Shown here: one piece after another, positions 15,656 to 24,299 of the stretch
Numbering within the stretch: the first letter of the stretch is position 1
How the letters are laid out: each line of letters starts with the position of its first letter
NCBI GenBank assembly: GCA_046590885.1
Contig: JBKJTS010000032.1
Coordinates: 1 to 31,766, forward strand
From: Ga0077554 sp046590885
Lineage (GTDB): Bacteria; Pseudomonadota; Gammaproteobacteria; Ga0077554; Ga007554
DNA: 31,766 bases
Direction of reading: 5' to 3'
The notes under the pieces: generated by a model
The model's database searches: none
What the model saw: the letters and a program-made list of their open reading frames with translations, nothing else
Told to the model about the DNA's origin: nothing
Made by a program: the position numbers and the translations under genes

Positions 15656-16015
15656 ATGTATGTCTGCCTGTGCCATGCCGTAACAGAAAGCAACATCCAC
15701 CACGCCGTATTGCGAGGGGCCTGTAGCTTGCGTGATCTGCGTAACGAACTGAAAGTAGCTACTCAATGTGGTCGCTGTGCTACTTGCGCCAAAACCTGCC
15801 TCAATCAGGCCCTAGCCGTCAGCTCAAGTGACAGCGCGGTCACTTCCGGCATCCTGCCTCCCACACAGTGCATGGACGCAAAAGTGTCGCCAGAAGTAGG
15901 TTACCGGAAGTCACCGACACTTGCGGCGGGGAGGGATGCAAAAGTGCCGCGAGCGCAGAATGCGCGGGAGCAGGCACATCCCTGTGTGACGGTAGATCAG
16001 GGAATCGCCGCCTAG
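15656..16015 (+). CDS. bfd: Bacterioferritin-associated ferredoxin with a repeat-derived tail
   Basis: [2Fe-2S] protein that reduces the haem of bacterioferritin to release stored iron. The first 54 or so residues carry the four cluster cysteines at C4, C6, C38 and C41 (CLC...CGRC). The ATG at 15656 has AAGGTGA six nt upstream. Bfd is normally 60-75 aa; this one is 119 aa. From about residue 72 the tail is encoded by palindromic repeats in which DAKV recurs (MDAKVSP, RDAKVPR). The core should fold on its own. Because bfr follows at 73 nt, the two genes form the expected storage-and-release pair, with bfd under iron-starvation control. Confidence 0.88.
   Translation: MYVCLCHAVTESNIHHAVLRGACSLRDLRNELKVATQCGRCATCAKTCLNQALAVSSSDSAVTSGILPPTQCMDAKVSPEVGYRKSPTLAAGRDAKVPRAQNAREQAHPCVTVDQGIAA
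15866..16012. repeat. Palindromic repeat block forming the 3' end of bfd
   Basis: GACGCAAAAGTGTCGC (15875-15890) and GATGCAAAAGTGCCGC (15935-15950) are near-copies; AAGTGTCG (15882-15889) is the exact reverse complement of CGACACTT (15915-15922); GCGCAGAATGCGC (15953-15965) and CACATCCCTGTG (15976-15987) are small palindromes. The block at 15918-15965 resembles the insert in ribF. Confidence 0.55.
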
Positions 16016-16025
16016 TTTCTCTTTC

Positions 16026-16055
16026 TTGTTTGTCCTGCCTGCTTGCTGTTATGCT
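16026..16055 (+). promoter_or_regulatory. Possible promoter of bfr
   Basis: TTGTTT (16026-16031) and TATGCT (16050-16055), 18-nt spacer. It sits between bfd and bfr. No Fur box is visible here, so bfr could be expressed when bfd is off. Confidence 0.4.
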
Positions 16056-16087
16056 AGAAGACACTTTAAAAGCAAGAGGATCTGGCT

Positions 16088-16552
16088 ATGCAAGGCGACA
16101 AGAAAGTTATCGAATATCTCAATCAACAGCTTACCTACGAACTCACCGCCATCAACCAGTATTTCATGCATGCAAAAATGCAGCAAAACTGGGGTTTCAA
16201 GAAGCTCGCAGAGAAAATCCGCGCAGAAAGTATCGAGGAAATGAAACACGCCGAACATCTGATGGATCGCATCTTGTTTCTCGAAGGCATCCCCAATCTT
16301 CAGGATTTGAATAAGCTAAATATCGGCGAAAACGTCGAGGAGCAATTTAAGCTGGATCTGGCGCTGGAAATGCGAGCCGTGCCACCATTGCGCGAGGCCC
16401 TGCAATACTGCCGCAACCAGGGTGATGATGTTTCCAAAGCGCTTTTCCAGAAACTGCTTGAAGATACTGAAGAGCACATTGACTGGATAGAGACCCAACT
16501 GGAATTGATCCAGAAAATCAGCATCCACAACTATTTACAATCTCATATCTAA
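16088..16552 (+). CDS. bfr: Bacterioferritin
   Basis: Haem-containing 24-subunit iron store. The 154-aa chain aligns along its length with E. coli Bfr (158 aa). Visible ligands: ferroxidase E18 and E51, H54, E94, E127 and H130 (EEHID), and the haem-binding Met52 in EEMKHAE, so this is a true Bfr rather than a plain ferritin. AAGAGG lies about eight nt before the ATG. It follows bfd, its release partner, and has no visible second bfr copy in the window. Confidence 0.95.
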   Translation: MQGDKKVIEYLNQQLTYELTAINQYFMHAKMQQNWGFKKLAEKIRAESIEEMKHAEHLMDRILFLEGIPNLQDLNKLNIGENVEEQFKLDLALEMRAVPPLREALQYCRNQGDDVSKALFQKLLEDTEEHIDWIETQLELIQKISIHNYLQSHI

Positions 16553-16597
16553 ATCTCGTTGGATGCTCACCCAATATCTTGCTGGAAGCCCTACCAT

Positions 16598-16654
16598 AGT
16601 GGAAGGGCGGGATGGATTCTGTTACGCACCCCCATCCATCACATCCCGTCCACT
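16598..16654. terminator. Imperfect hairpin after bfr
   Basis: AGTGGA (16598-16603) pairs with TCCACT (16649-16654), and GGGAT and GGAT pair with ATCC and ATCCC inside, leaving a bulge. No T-run follows. It may protect the bfr mRNA 3' end. Confidence 0.4.
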
Positions 16655-16783
16655 ACTTGCTTTATAACTAAGAAACTACGGATACCTAACCTGCACTTCA
16701 TTTGTACTTCAACTGTCAAGGGTTAATGTGAATCCCGGAAAGTCTCTCACACTTGTTCGAGATAAAGATTTCTCCAATTCAGA

Positions 16784-16862
16784 GGTATACATGCAGTATA
16801 TGAGCATATTGAGGGCACTTTTAACCCCGCGATGCGCTCTTCGGCGAGATATGAATAGGGGC
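16784..16862. repeat. Dispersed hairpin repeat, copy B
   Basis: Diverged copy of the right half of the repeat at 3501-3642: by eye about 32 of 44 bases match between 16784-16827 and 3563-3606 without gaps. Similarity continues weakly to the end (CTTCGGCG versus CTTCAGCG). It abuts the pseudouridine synthase gene. With the hairpin at 16598-16654 it accounts for most of the 315-nt gap after bfr; the rest shows nothing I can assign. Confidence 0.5.
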
Positions 16863-16867
16863 TAACC

Positions 16868-17638
16868 TCAGAGGCTCTTTAACTCCGCCTCAGTCAACGG
16901 CCGACTCTGCCCCTTGGGCAGCATCCCCAGCGCCACCGTGCCGATCGCCACGCGTATCAGTCGCAGCACGTCGGCATTCAGCACCGCGAGCATGCGGCGA
17001 ATCTGGCGATTTATGCCCTGATGCAACACTATTTCCAGCCAGCAATTCTTTTGTCCACTGCGTAGTACCCGAACTTGTGCGGCACGCGCCAATATTCCAT
17101 CATCAAGCACCACACCGCGCTGTAACTGTGCCACATCATCCTCGTTGAACAAGCGGCTGACCTGCACATGATAGGTTTTAGAGAGATGACTGGTGGGATC
17201 AAGAATGCGTTGCGCCCACGCCGTATCATTGGTAAAAAAGATCAAACCTTCGCTGGCTTTATCCAAACGACCCACCGGTGCCAGCCAGGCACGCTGGTCA
17301 TCTTCGCTCAGGCACGCATACACCGTAGTGCGGCCTTGTTCATCGCTGGCCGTGGTCACCAGGCCACGAGGTTTGTTTACGGCAATATAACGTTTGGGAA
17401 TTTCACTGAGCAGGATATTATCCAAGGCAATGCGATCCTGCACTATGTTAATGCGGGCCTCGGGATTACGCAGCACCTGCCCATTCACACTCACCCGCCC
17501 CGCCCCAATCAAAACGGCAGCTGTAGTGCGGGAGGCAATGCCCATTTTGGATAATACCCGTGCAAGACCAAGGCTCACGCTACTACGCGCGGTGGTCGGC
17601 TCCATTATGGGCAGACGTTTTGTGTTATGACGCGGCAT
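16868..17638 (-). CDS. RsuA/RluB/E/F-family pseudouridine synthase
   Basis: Converts one uridine in rRNA to pseudouridine. An N-terminal S4 RNA-binding domain (about residues 24-70, LARVLSKMGIASRTTA) is followed by the synthase domain with the catalytic Asp in PVGRLDKASEGL (Asp126) and the family motif HQGINRQIRRM. 256 aa. Whether it acts on 16S (RsuA) or 23S rRNA (RluB, RluF) cannot be read from sequence. The ATG at 17638 has no clear Shine-Dalgarno; an ATG at 17605 is also possible, which would keep the S4 domain intact. Confidence 0.9.
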   Translation of the reverse strand: MPRHNTKRLPIMEPTTARSSVSLGLARVLSKMGIASRTTAAVLIGAGRVSVNGQVLRNPEARINIVQDRIALDNILLSEIPKRYIAVNKPRGLVTTASDEQGRTTVYACLSEDDQRAWLAPVGRLDKASEGLIFFTNDTAWAQRILDPTSHLSKTYHVQVSRLFNEDDVAQLQRGVVLDDGILARAAQVRVLRSGQKNCWLEIVLHQGINRQIRRMLAVLNADVLRLIRVAIGTVALGMLPKGQSRPLTEAELKSL

Positions 17639-17670
17639 GGCTGACTAACGGCAACGACTGGCGATAGCGA

Positions 17671-18012
17671 TTAGCCACGCTCGTGCAATTCATGCTCCAA
17701 GGCAGCCACATGCTTCTTAATAAGCGTATGAAAGCGCGCGGTGTTACCCACATCTTCATAGATGAGGTCGCCGCGATCATCTTCCGCAATCACACGCGTG
17801 CCCTGCACGTAAGGCATGGCCACCTCCAACTCATCCAGCGCCGCCGACAACAAATCACTAATAATGTTAGTTTCCGTAACGGCAGGATACATCTCCCCTA
17901 AAGCAGCAATGCGCGCCGCATCGGGGAGGGAAAGCCTGATAGGAAATTCGCGTACCGCCAAGCGACTCTCCATCGCGCTTTCCCATTCCTGCACAAGATC
18001 TTTAACTTTCAT
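17671..18012 (-). CDS. Small conserved protein, unknown function
   Basis: A 113-aa acidic cytoplasmic protein. The ATG at 18012 has GAGG eight nt upstream and starts MKVKDLVQEWE; the frame is open further upstream but runs antisense into uvrD. The first part (REFPIRLSLPDAARIAALGEMYP) looks like a ribbon-helix-helix strand and helix, and the rest is mainly helical with YVQGTRVIAEDDRGDLIYEDVG. I recall similar small proteins in Pseudomonas carrying a doubtful type-1-pilus label; nothing here supports a pilus role. It is divergent from uvrD. Confidence 0.6.
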   Translation of the reverse strand: MKVKDLVQEWESAMESRLAVREFPIRLSLPDAARIAALGEMYPAVTETNIISDLLSAALDELEVAMPYVQGTRVIAEDDRGDLIYEDVGNTARFHTLIKKHVAALEHELHERG

Positions 18013-18183
18013 CAGCTTAGCCTCGACATTCACAACCGTCAGTGTACCACCTCTTTTAGTTATAACATAAAACATAAAAATCAATAATTTGGAATTCAAA
18101 GCCAAGGCCACTTTTCCTTTTATTGTTCCCGTAACCACCGCAATCAGCTGCCTGGAGACACCTACTTCTGGTAAAATCCCCGC

Positions 18184-20379
18184 ATGGACGTTTCTTACAT
18201 TCTCGATGATCTCAATGACGCTCAGCGCGACGCTGTCAGCGCCCCACCCGGTCACCTGCTGGTGTTGGCGGGTGCTGGCAGCGGCAAAACCCGCGTGCTG
18301 GTGCATCGCATTGCCTGGCTGGTGGGCGTGGAAGGGGTGTCTCCTCACAGCATCCTGGCCGTCACCTTCACCAACAAAGCGGCGGCTGAAATGCGTGGCC
18401 GCATTGCACAGCTACTCAGCACACCCACCCGAAATATGTGGGTCGGCACGTTCCACAGCCTGGCGCATCGTTTGTTGCGTGCCCATTGGCGCGAGGCCGA
18501 GTTACCGCAAGCCTTTCAGATTCTCGATTCCGACGACCAATACCGCGTCATCCGCCGCATACTGAAAGCGCTGGCGCTGGACGAAGCACACTGGCCACCG
18601 CGCCAGGCGCAAAGCTTTATCAATGCCCGCAAAGATGAGGGCATGCGCGCCTTGGGTGGAACGCCGCAGCAGGTGCAGGATAACAGCGACCCTTATACAC
18701 GGCAGATGATGCGTATTTATCAAACTTATGAAGATACCTGCCAGCGCAGCGGCATGGTGGATTTTGCCGAGTTGCTGTTGCGCGCGCAAGAATTGTGGCA
18801 GAAAAATCCCGACATGCTCGCACATTACCGGCAACGCTTCGGCCATGTGCTGGTAGACGAATTTCAAGACACCAATGCCATTCAATATTCCTGGATACGC
18901 CTGCTGGCGGGAGATTCCGGAAAGTTATTCATTGTTGGCGATGATGATCAGTCTATTTATGGCTGGCGCGGTGCGCGCGTCGAAAATATCCGGAAAATCG
19001 AGCAAGCCTTCACCGGCATGCGGGTGTTGCGCATGGAACAGAATTACCGCTCCACCAGTACCATTCTGAATGCCGCGAATGCGTTAATTGCCAATAACCA
19101 AGGACGCCTCGGAAAAAACTTGTGGACGGCAGGCGAGCAAGGCGAGCCGATTGTGGCATACACTGCATTTAACGATCTTGACGAGGCACGCTTCATCGTC
19201 GAACGCATCAAGCAATGGGTAGAACAAGGTAATTTACGCCGCGACGCCGCAATATTGTATCGTTCCAACGCCCAGTCACGGGTGCTGGAAGATGCCTTGC
19301 TAAATGCCAATATGCCGTACCGCATCTATGGCGGCCTGCGCTTTTTTGAGCGCGCCGAAATCAAGGACGCGTTAGCCTATCTGCGCCTGATTGAAAATCG
19401 TGACGACGATGCTTCTTTTGAGCGGGTAGTGAATACACCGACGCGTGGCATCGGCGAACGTAGCCTGGATATGGTGCGCGGTCATGCTCGCCAGCATAAC
19501 GTATCACTCTGGCAGGCGACAACCGCCATTACGGGTAACCGCCCGCTTGCTGCATTCATCGAGCTTATCGAAAAACTGGCCAGCGAAGTAGCGACGTTTA
19601 ATCTTGCCGAGCAAGTGGACGCCATGCTCACGCAGAGCAAGTTACTTGAGCATTACCGCAAAGAAAAAGGTGATAAAGGCCAGACACGTATTGAAAACCT
19701 CGAAGAACTGGTGAGCGCGGCACGCCAGTTCGAATATTCCATTTTGGAATCCGGTAGCGCCGAATTGGCAGAAGGCATGAGCCCACTGCAAGCATTTCTT
19801 TCACATGCCGCGCTGGAAGCCGGTGAAGGTCAAGGTAATGAATGGGACGACTGTGTCCAGCTCATGACCTTGCACACCGCTAAAGGTCTGGAATTTCCAC
19901 TGGTATTTTTGTGCGGCATGGAAGAAGGCTTGTTCCCTCACAAAATGTCCATTCAGGAACCCGAGCGTCTCGAAGAAGAACGCCGTCTTTGCTATGTGGG
20001 TATTACCCGCGCCCGGCAACAGCTATTCATCACGTGTGCTGAGCGGCGTAGACTGTATGGCACAGAAACCTTTGAGAAACCTTCACGCTTCATCAATGAA
20101 ATACCCTCTGAACTGATTCGCGAAGTGCGGCCACGCGCTTCTGTCGTACGCCCCATGGTTACCGCGCCTAATCACTTTATTGATGACTACCCGAACGATA
20201 TCGGGGATGACGTCATTGTCCGCCCCCGTTTGGGACAGCGCGTACGCCACGGCAAGTTTGGTGATGGCGTAATATTAAGTTACGAAGGCGACGGTGATCG
20301 TGCTCGCGTGCAAGTAAATTTCAAAATCAGTGGCAGCAAGTGGCTGGTAATAGCCTATGCCAATTTACAGATAGTGTAG
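18184..20379 (+). CDS. uvrD: DNA helicase II (UvrD)
   Basis: 3'-5' superfamily-1 helicase for nucleotide excision and mismatch repair. 731 aa (E. coli 720). Walker A GAGSGKT at 30-36, TFTNKAAAEM, DEFQDT at about 225-230, GDDDQSIYGWRGA, and the C-terminal motifs TAKGLEFPLVFLCGMEEGLFP and YVGITRARQQL. The C-terminal tail GQRVRHGKFGDGVI is the UvrD tudor-like domain. No clear LexA box precedes it, unlike E. coli. The start ATG at 18184 lacks an obvious Shine-Dalgarno. A rhomboid gene follows after 30 nt. Confidence 0.95.
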   Translation: MDVSYILDDLNDAQRDAVSAPPGHLLVLAGAGSGKTRVLVHRIAWLVGVEGVSPHSILAVTFTNKAAAEMRGRIAQLLSTPTRNMWVGTFHSLAHRLLRAHWREAELPQAFQILDSDDQYRVIRRILKALALDEAHWPPRQAQSFINARKDEGMRALGGTPQQVQDNSDPYTRQMMRIYQTYEDTCQRSGMVDFAELLLRAQELWQKNPDMLAHYRQRFGHVLVDEFQDTNAIQYSWIRLLAGDSGKLFIVGDDDQSIYGWRGARVENIRKIEQAFTGMRVLRMEQNYRSTSTILNAANALIANNQGRLGKNLWTAGEQGEPIVAYTAFNDLDEARFIVERIKQWVEQGNLRRDAAILYRSNAQSRVLEDALLNANMPYRIYGGLRFFERAEIKDALAYLRLIENRDDDASFERVVNTPTRGIGERSLDMVRGHARQHNVSLWQATTAITGNRPLAAFIELIEKLASEVATFNLAEQVDAMLTQSKLLEHYRKEKGDKGQTRIENLEELVSAARQFEYSILESGSAELAEGMSPLQAFLSHAALEAGEGQGNEWDDCVQLMTLHTAKGLEFPLVFLCGMEEGLFPHKMSIQEPERLEEERRLCYVGITRARQQLFITCAERRRLYGTETFEKPSRFINEIPSELIREVRPRASVVRPMVTAPNHFIDDYPNDIGDDVIVRPRLGQRVRHGKFGDGVILSYEGDGDRARVQVNFKISGSKWLVIAYANLQIV

Positions 20380-20409
20380 TTCAGGTTTTATCGGGATACT
20401 GCACACCTC

Positions 20410-21120
20410 ATGATTCCACTTCACGACGACAATCCCACGCGGATTAATCCCGTCATTACCATAATATTAATTGCGACTTGCATAGTGATATTTCTGTGGC
20501 AGCAAATCCTGCATCCTGATGCTCAACAACAACTGGTGTATAGCCTTGGTGTAATACCGGCAACCCTCCTGGGTGGGCAAGTATTACCGCCTGATCTGGC
20601 TTGGATACCCGCCTGGACTACATTATTTACATCGATGTTTTTGCATAGTGGCTGGATGCATCTGATCGGCAATATGCTGTACCTATGGATATTCGGCAAC
20701 AACATAGAAGACGTGATGGGCCATAAACGCTTTATCGTATTCTACCTCACCTGTGGACTCGGGGCGGCATTGGCGCAAGCCTTGCCGGACGCTGGCTCCA
20801 CCATCCCTATGATCGGCGCCAGCGGGGCAATCTCCGGCGTCTTGGGTGCTTATCTGCTGCTGTATCCACGCGCACGCGTTCTGGTATTGATACCCCTCGG
20901 GGTTTTGACGCGGATAATTTACCTGCCGGCAATAGCAGTATTAGGCTTCTGGTTTGTGTTGCAGATTTTCAATTCACTAATAACGGTCAGCGATCAAGGG
21001 GGAGTAGCATGGGGTGCACATATTGGCGGGTTCGTGACGGGAATGGCATTGATCCCTTTTTTTAAACATCATGATGTGCAATTCTTTAATTCTGGGCCTC
21101 GTCCGGATCAGCTCGATTAA
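20410..21120 (+). CDS. Rhomboid-family intramembrane serine protease
   Basis: Inner-membrane protease that cleaves membrane helices. 236 aa with about six membrane helices. The catalytic Ser is in GASGAIS (Ser138) and the His in AHIGG (His204), with H84 and N88 of HLIGN in the oxyanion region. It begins 30 nt after uvrD on the same strand, probably on the same transcript. The C-terminal region after residue 215 is soluble. The substrate is unknown. Confidence 0.92.
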   Translation: MIPLHDDNPTRINPVITIILIATCIVIFLWQQILHPDAQQQLVYSLGVIPATLLGGQVLPPDLAWIPAWTTLFTSMFLHSGWMHLIGNMLYLWIFGNNIEDVMGHKRFIVFYLTCGLGAALAQALPDAGSTIPMIGASGAISGVLGAYLLLYPRARVLVLIPLGVLTRIIYLPAIAVLGFWFVLQIFNSLITVSDQGGVAWGAHIGGFVTGMALIPFFKHHDVQFFNSGPRPDQLD

Positions 21121-21255
21121 GAAGTCTGTGCAGCAGGCGGTTGACTTGATGTTGATCCACCGTTCCCGAAAAACACAAAAATGTTTCTGGGGTTACCCGC
21201 GATTTTCGTGGCTGCATTTTCCAGGGGACATATGTCTAACATCAATCCGCGCAAA

Positions 21256-23541
21256 CTATGAAACTACATGACCCTCTCGCAAACCCGTCACATAACCCGG
21301 CGTATGAATGACGGACACAGGGTGACCCACATGGTACCCCTGCACAAAGTCCACCCCATAGTGTTTCAACAAATCCAGCGTCTGTTGATTTTCTACAAAC
21401 TCGGCAATTGTAATCTTGCCCAGCGCATGAGCCACCTGATTCATGGACTGCACCATAGCCTGATCGACCAAACCATCCATCAAGCCCTGCACAAATGAGC
21501 CATCAATTTTGAGCTTATCAACGGGCAAATGCTTTAAATAAATAAACGAACTAAATCCCGCGCCAAAATCATCCAGTGCAAAATGACAACCGAGGTCTTT
21601 TAATGCACTAATAAAATTTATTGCCGCTGAAAGATTGGCAATGGCAGCGGTTTCGGTAATCTCAAAAGTCACTCGCGCCGGATTTAATGCCGTGTCACGC
21701 AACAGATCTCTGATCAATGGCAAGAGTGTGACATCTTCAAAGGCACGGCCCGACAAGTTAATAGAAAAGCCAATCCTATGATCCATGGCATGCAGCCGCG
21801 CCAGCTCCACTATCGCTTTCGATACCACCCAGCGATCAACGCTGTGAATCAAACCAAAACGCTCCGCCGCAGGTAGAAATCCTCCCGGCAAAATAACATG
21901 CCCATCATCACAGTGCATGCGCACCAGGACTTCATAATCATGTGATTGGCCATCTGCCAGCGACATGATGGGTTGATACATCAAATGAAAGCGGTCTTGC
22001 TCCAGGGTTTGCCGCACCCGCGCGGCCCACCCCATATCGGCCGCCATATCGGCTTTACTGCAGCCCAGGGGGTCATGCAGATAAGCCTGGTTACGCCCGC
22101 GTGATTTGGCAACATTGGCGGCCATATCGGCCTGTGCCAGACATTCATCTGCCGTAAGGATATGATTATCTATCATGGCTATGCCCAGGCTAGCGGTGAC
22201 ATTATAAGCAGTACCAGCATTAAAAAATTTATATGCCTCCAATAATGAGCGCAGATACTCTGCAACACGTAGCGTATTGTCGATATCGACGTTATACAAC
22301 AGCACGGTAAATTCATCACCACCAAAACGTGCGAACAAATCGCCTTCACGTAAATGGGATTGTAGCAAGCGTGAAACTTCGATTAACAGCCTGTCACCTG
22401 CCGCATGGCCTAGCGTGTCATTGATATATTTGAATTGATCCAGATCAATATAAAACAAGGCGCAACTTGCACCGCTACGTGCCACGCGCGCTACCAGCCG
22501 CTCCAGCTCCTGTTGGAAATAACGACGGTTAAATAAGCCTGTAAGGGAATCATGCTGGGCTTGATAAGCAAGTTGGCGCTCAAAAACTTTTTGTTTGGTA
22601 ATATCGCGGGCCGTGCCGCTGATGCGCACTACCTTGCCATCACCATCAAAATAAGGTTTGGCATTAAAGCTTAAATTATGCGCTTTACCATTACGGTCAA
22701 CATGTACTGTTTCATAATTTACCTGTTCCTTCCCATGAAGTATCTCCGCAAACGCTGTGGCATCTTGCGTTATATATTGGGGAGATTGCACCTCACGTAT
22801 TGCGCAGCCGATCATTTCATCGGGATCGTAGCCATAAATGATCCGCGACGCCTTGTTAAGATATATCCAACGCCCCTGCATATCCGCGCTCCACACCAAA
22901 TCGTGAGCGGTTTCCACCAGATCACGATAGCGGGCTTCGGCATTTTTCAATTTCTCGGTGGCAATCTTGCGTTCGGATATATCTGACACCAGGCAGGTAT
23001 ACATACATATGGCATTCAAGCGCATCATGCTCACTCGCACCGACATGGGGATGACACAACCATTGCAATGAATACCGTCCACCTCTTGCTCGCCACGTAT
23101 CACACGGGGCACGCCCTCATCGGTAATAAGGGAAGGAAGGAAGCGTCTTAACGGCTGGCCACACGCTTCATGAACCGTATACCCAAACAGTATTTCGGCG
23201 GCGGGATTAAACGTATCAATACATCCCTGCTCATCCACTACAATAATGCCTTCTGCTGCAGTATCAATAATGGCACTTACTTGTAGATTCTGGTCGCTTA
23301 AATGCTGGCAAACCCGGTTCAGAGCCTGTCGCAGATAACTCACTTCATCCAGCTCGTGCAGGCTTGATTGAGTCAACCCCGACAGGCTGAGCGTATCCAG
23401 CTCAGTACGTGTATGAGGGGAATTAGATAATGCTGCGGTTACAGAATCCCTGCCGCGTAATGCACTGCGTATCACCAGAACTACTAAAGCCAGTGTCAAC
23501 AATCCCGGCACTGCCCACATCAGCACGGACTCAGGCACCAT
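21256..23541 (-). CDS. PAS-PAS-GGDEF-EAL cyclic-di-GMP protein
   Basis: Membrane-bound c-di-GMP enzyme, 761 aa from the ATG at 23541 (GGGAG site upstream; a GTG at 23559 also fits). An N-terminal membrane helix (about 7-28) is followed by a linker, two PAS domains (about 85-200 and 205-325), a diguanylate cyclase domain with intact FGGDEF and an RxxD inhibitory site (REGD) five residues before it, and an EAL domain. The EAL signature is EVL (YEVLVRM), with the catalytic Glu kept, and DDFGAGFSS, LKIDGSFV and AEFVENQ also present. Both domains may be active. It stands alone on the minus strand. Confidence 0.92.
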   Translation of the reverse strand: MVPESVLMWAVPGLLTLALVVLVIRSALRGRDSVTAALSNSPHTRTELDTLSLSGLTQSSLHELDEVSYLRQALNRVCQHLSDQNLQVSAIIDTAAEGIIVVDEQGCIDTFNPAAEILFGYTVHEACGQPLRRFLPSLITDEGVPRVIRGEQEVDGIHCNGCVIPMSVRVSMMRLNAICMYTCLVSDISERKIATEKLKNAEARYRDLVETAHDLVWSADMQGRWIYLNKASRIIYGYDPDEMIGCAIREVQSPQYITQDATAFAEILHGKEQVNYETVHVDRNGKAHNLSFNAKPYFDGDGKVVRISGTARDITKQKVFERQLAYQAQHDSLTGLFNRRYFQQELERLVARVARSGASCALFYIDLDQFKYINDTLGHAAGDRLLIEVSRLLQSHLREGDLFARFGGDEFTVLLYNVDIDNTLRVAEYLRSLLEAYKFFNAGTAYNVTASLGIAMIDNHILTADECLAQADMAANVAKSRGRNQAYLHDPLGCSKADMAADMGWAARVRQTLEQDRFHLMYQPIMSLADGQSHDYEVLVRMHCDDGHVILPGGFLPAAERFGLIHSVDRWVVSKAIVELARLHAMDHRIGFSINLSGRAFEDVTLLPLIRDLLRDTALNPARVTFEITETAAIANLSAAINFISALKDLGCHFALDDFGAGFSSFIYLKHLPVDKLKIDGSFVQGLMDGLVDQAMVQSMNQVAHALGKITIAEFVENQQTLDLLKHYGVDFVQGYHVGHPVSVIHTPGYVTGLREGHVVS

Positions 23542-23566
23542 AACTACTCTCCCTAACACTAGTTAG

Positions 23567-23598
23567 AAGTTAGCTCGACAAGTTTACCCAGCTAACTT
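23567..23598. repeat. Perfect 9-bp inverted repeat upstream of the GGDEF-EAL gene
   Basis: AAGTTAGCT (23567-23575) and AGCTAACTT (23590-23598) around a 14-nt spacer, within 26-57 nt of the start codon. A third half-site AGTTAG (23561-23566) precedes it. This placement fits an operator for a dimeric regulator. Confidence 0.45.
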
Positions 23599-23819
23599 AT
23601 TATATTGACAGAAATATATCCGTCATGCCACAAGGGAGACATGCTTAAATTTTGGCATGAATATTGCTTAATGTATTTCAAGCAAACTCCAGTGATAACT
23701 TGTATTTTTTAGTCATAGGTTACGGACGTTGATCACATACAGGGGTATTTTAGGTTCCCCGCCCAGTATAGAGTGGACACCACAGATTGTAACAACCAAC
23801 TCAGCTTAAAATAAAAAAG

Positions 23820-24299
23820 CTATGTCCTGCAGATCTTCTGCAGTTGCGCGCTATCAAGGGTATACGCGCGTGCAAAACCACCGATATACCGTGCCTCTAT
23901 GGGTTGCAGGCGAAATAATGTGAAATCCTTGAACCCAAAAAGCAATTCAGATGCTGGCAGGCGGTGAATATAAATTGCCCGTGCTGCGGAAAATTCTTCA
24001 TCGTCATGACTTAATGCTATTACCTTACCTTGAATGCTGACGCGTGCCAGGGTTTGCGGATCACCCTCACCATTGTCAGGCTGGGTAATTACCAACGACG
24101 TGCGCGCATCATGCAACAAATTACGGGTATGCGCGGAGAGACGGCTGAGGTGCAACAAGAAACCGCCAAAATCAGGCTCAGGAACATAAGCCACCATTGA
24201 TGCTAACGGCCCATCTTCAGCAAGTGTAGCCAACGCTGCCCAGCGTTGGCTACTTATCAGGCGCATCAAATAATCTTTTTCTTCATCAGGGAATGTCAT
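23820..24299 (-). CDS. FMN-binding split-barrel protein (pyridoxamine oxidase / HugZ-like)
   Basis: A 159-aa cytoplasmic protein of the pyridoxamine-5'-phosphate-oxidase-like split-barrel family. Family features: RWAALATLAEDGPLASMVAYV, SLVITQP and the FMN-contacting strand with ARVSIQGKV. HugZ haem oxygenases have an extra C-terminal haem part that I do not see here in full. The function could be flavin-dependent reduction or F420-like chemistry. The ATG at 24299 overlaps the TGA of the upstream periplasmic protein gene by four bases (ATGA), so the two are translated together. Confidence 0.75.
   Translation of the reverse strand: MTFPDEEKDYLMRLISSQRWAALATLAEDGPLASMVAYVPEPDFGGFLLHLSRLSAHTRNLLHDARTSLVITQPDNGEGDPQTLARVSIQGKVIALSHDDEEFSAARAIYIHRLPASELLFGFKDFTLFRLQPIEARYIGGFARAYTLDSAQLQKICRT

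Noticed and set aside
15840..16064. Minus-strand frame with an HRDVPA-type peptide opposite the tail of bfd
   Set aside because: This is the reverse reading of the palindromic repeat, a common source of spurious proteins.
18120..18183. LexA box before uvrD
   Set aside because: I searched by eye for CTGT-N8-ACAG and found no acceptable match.
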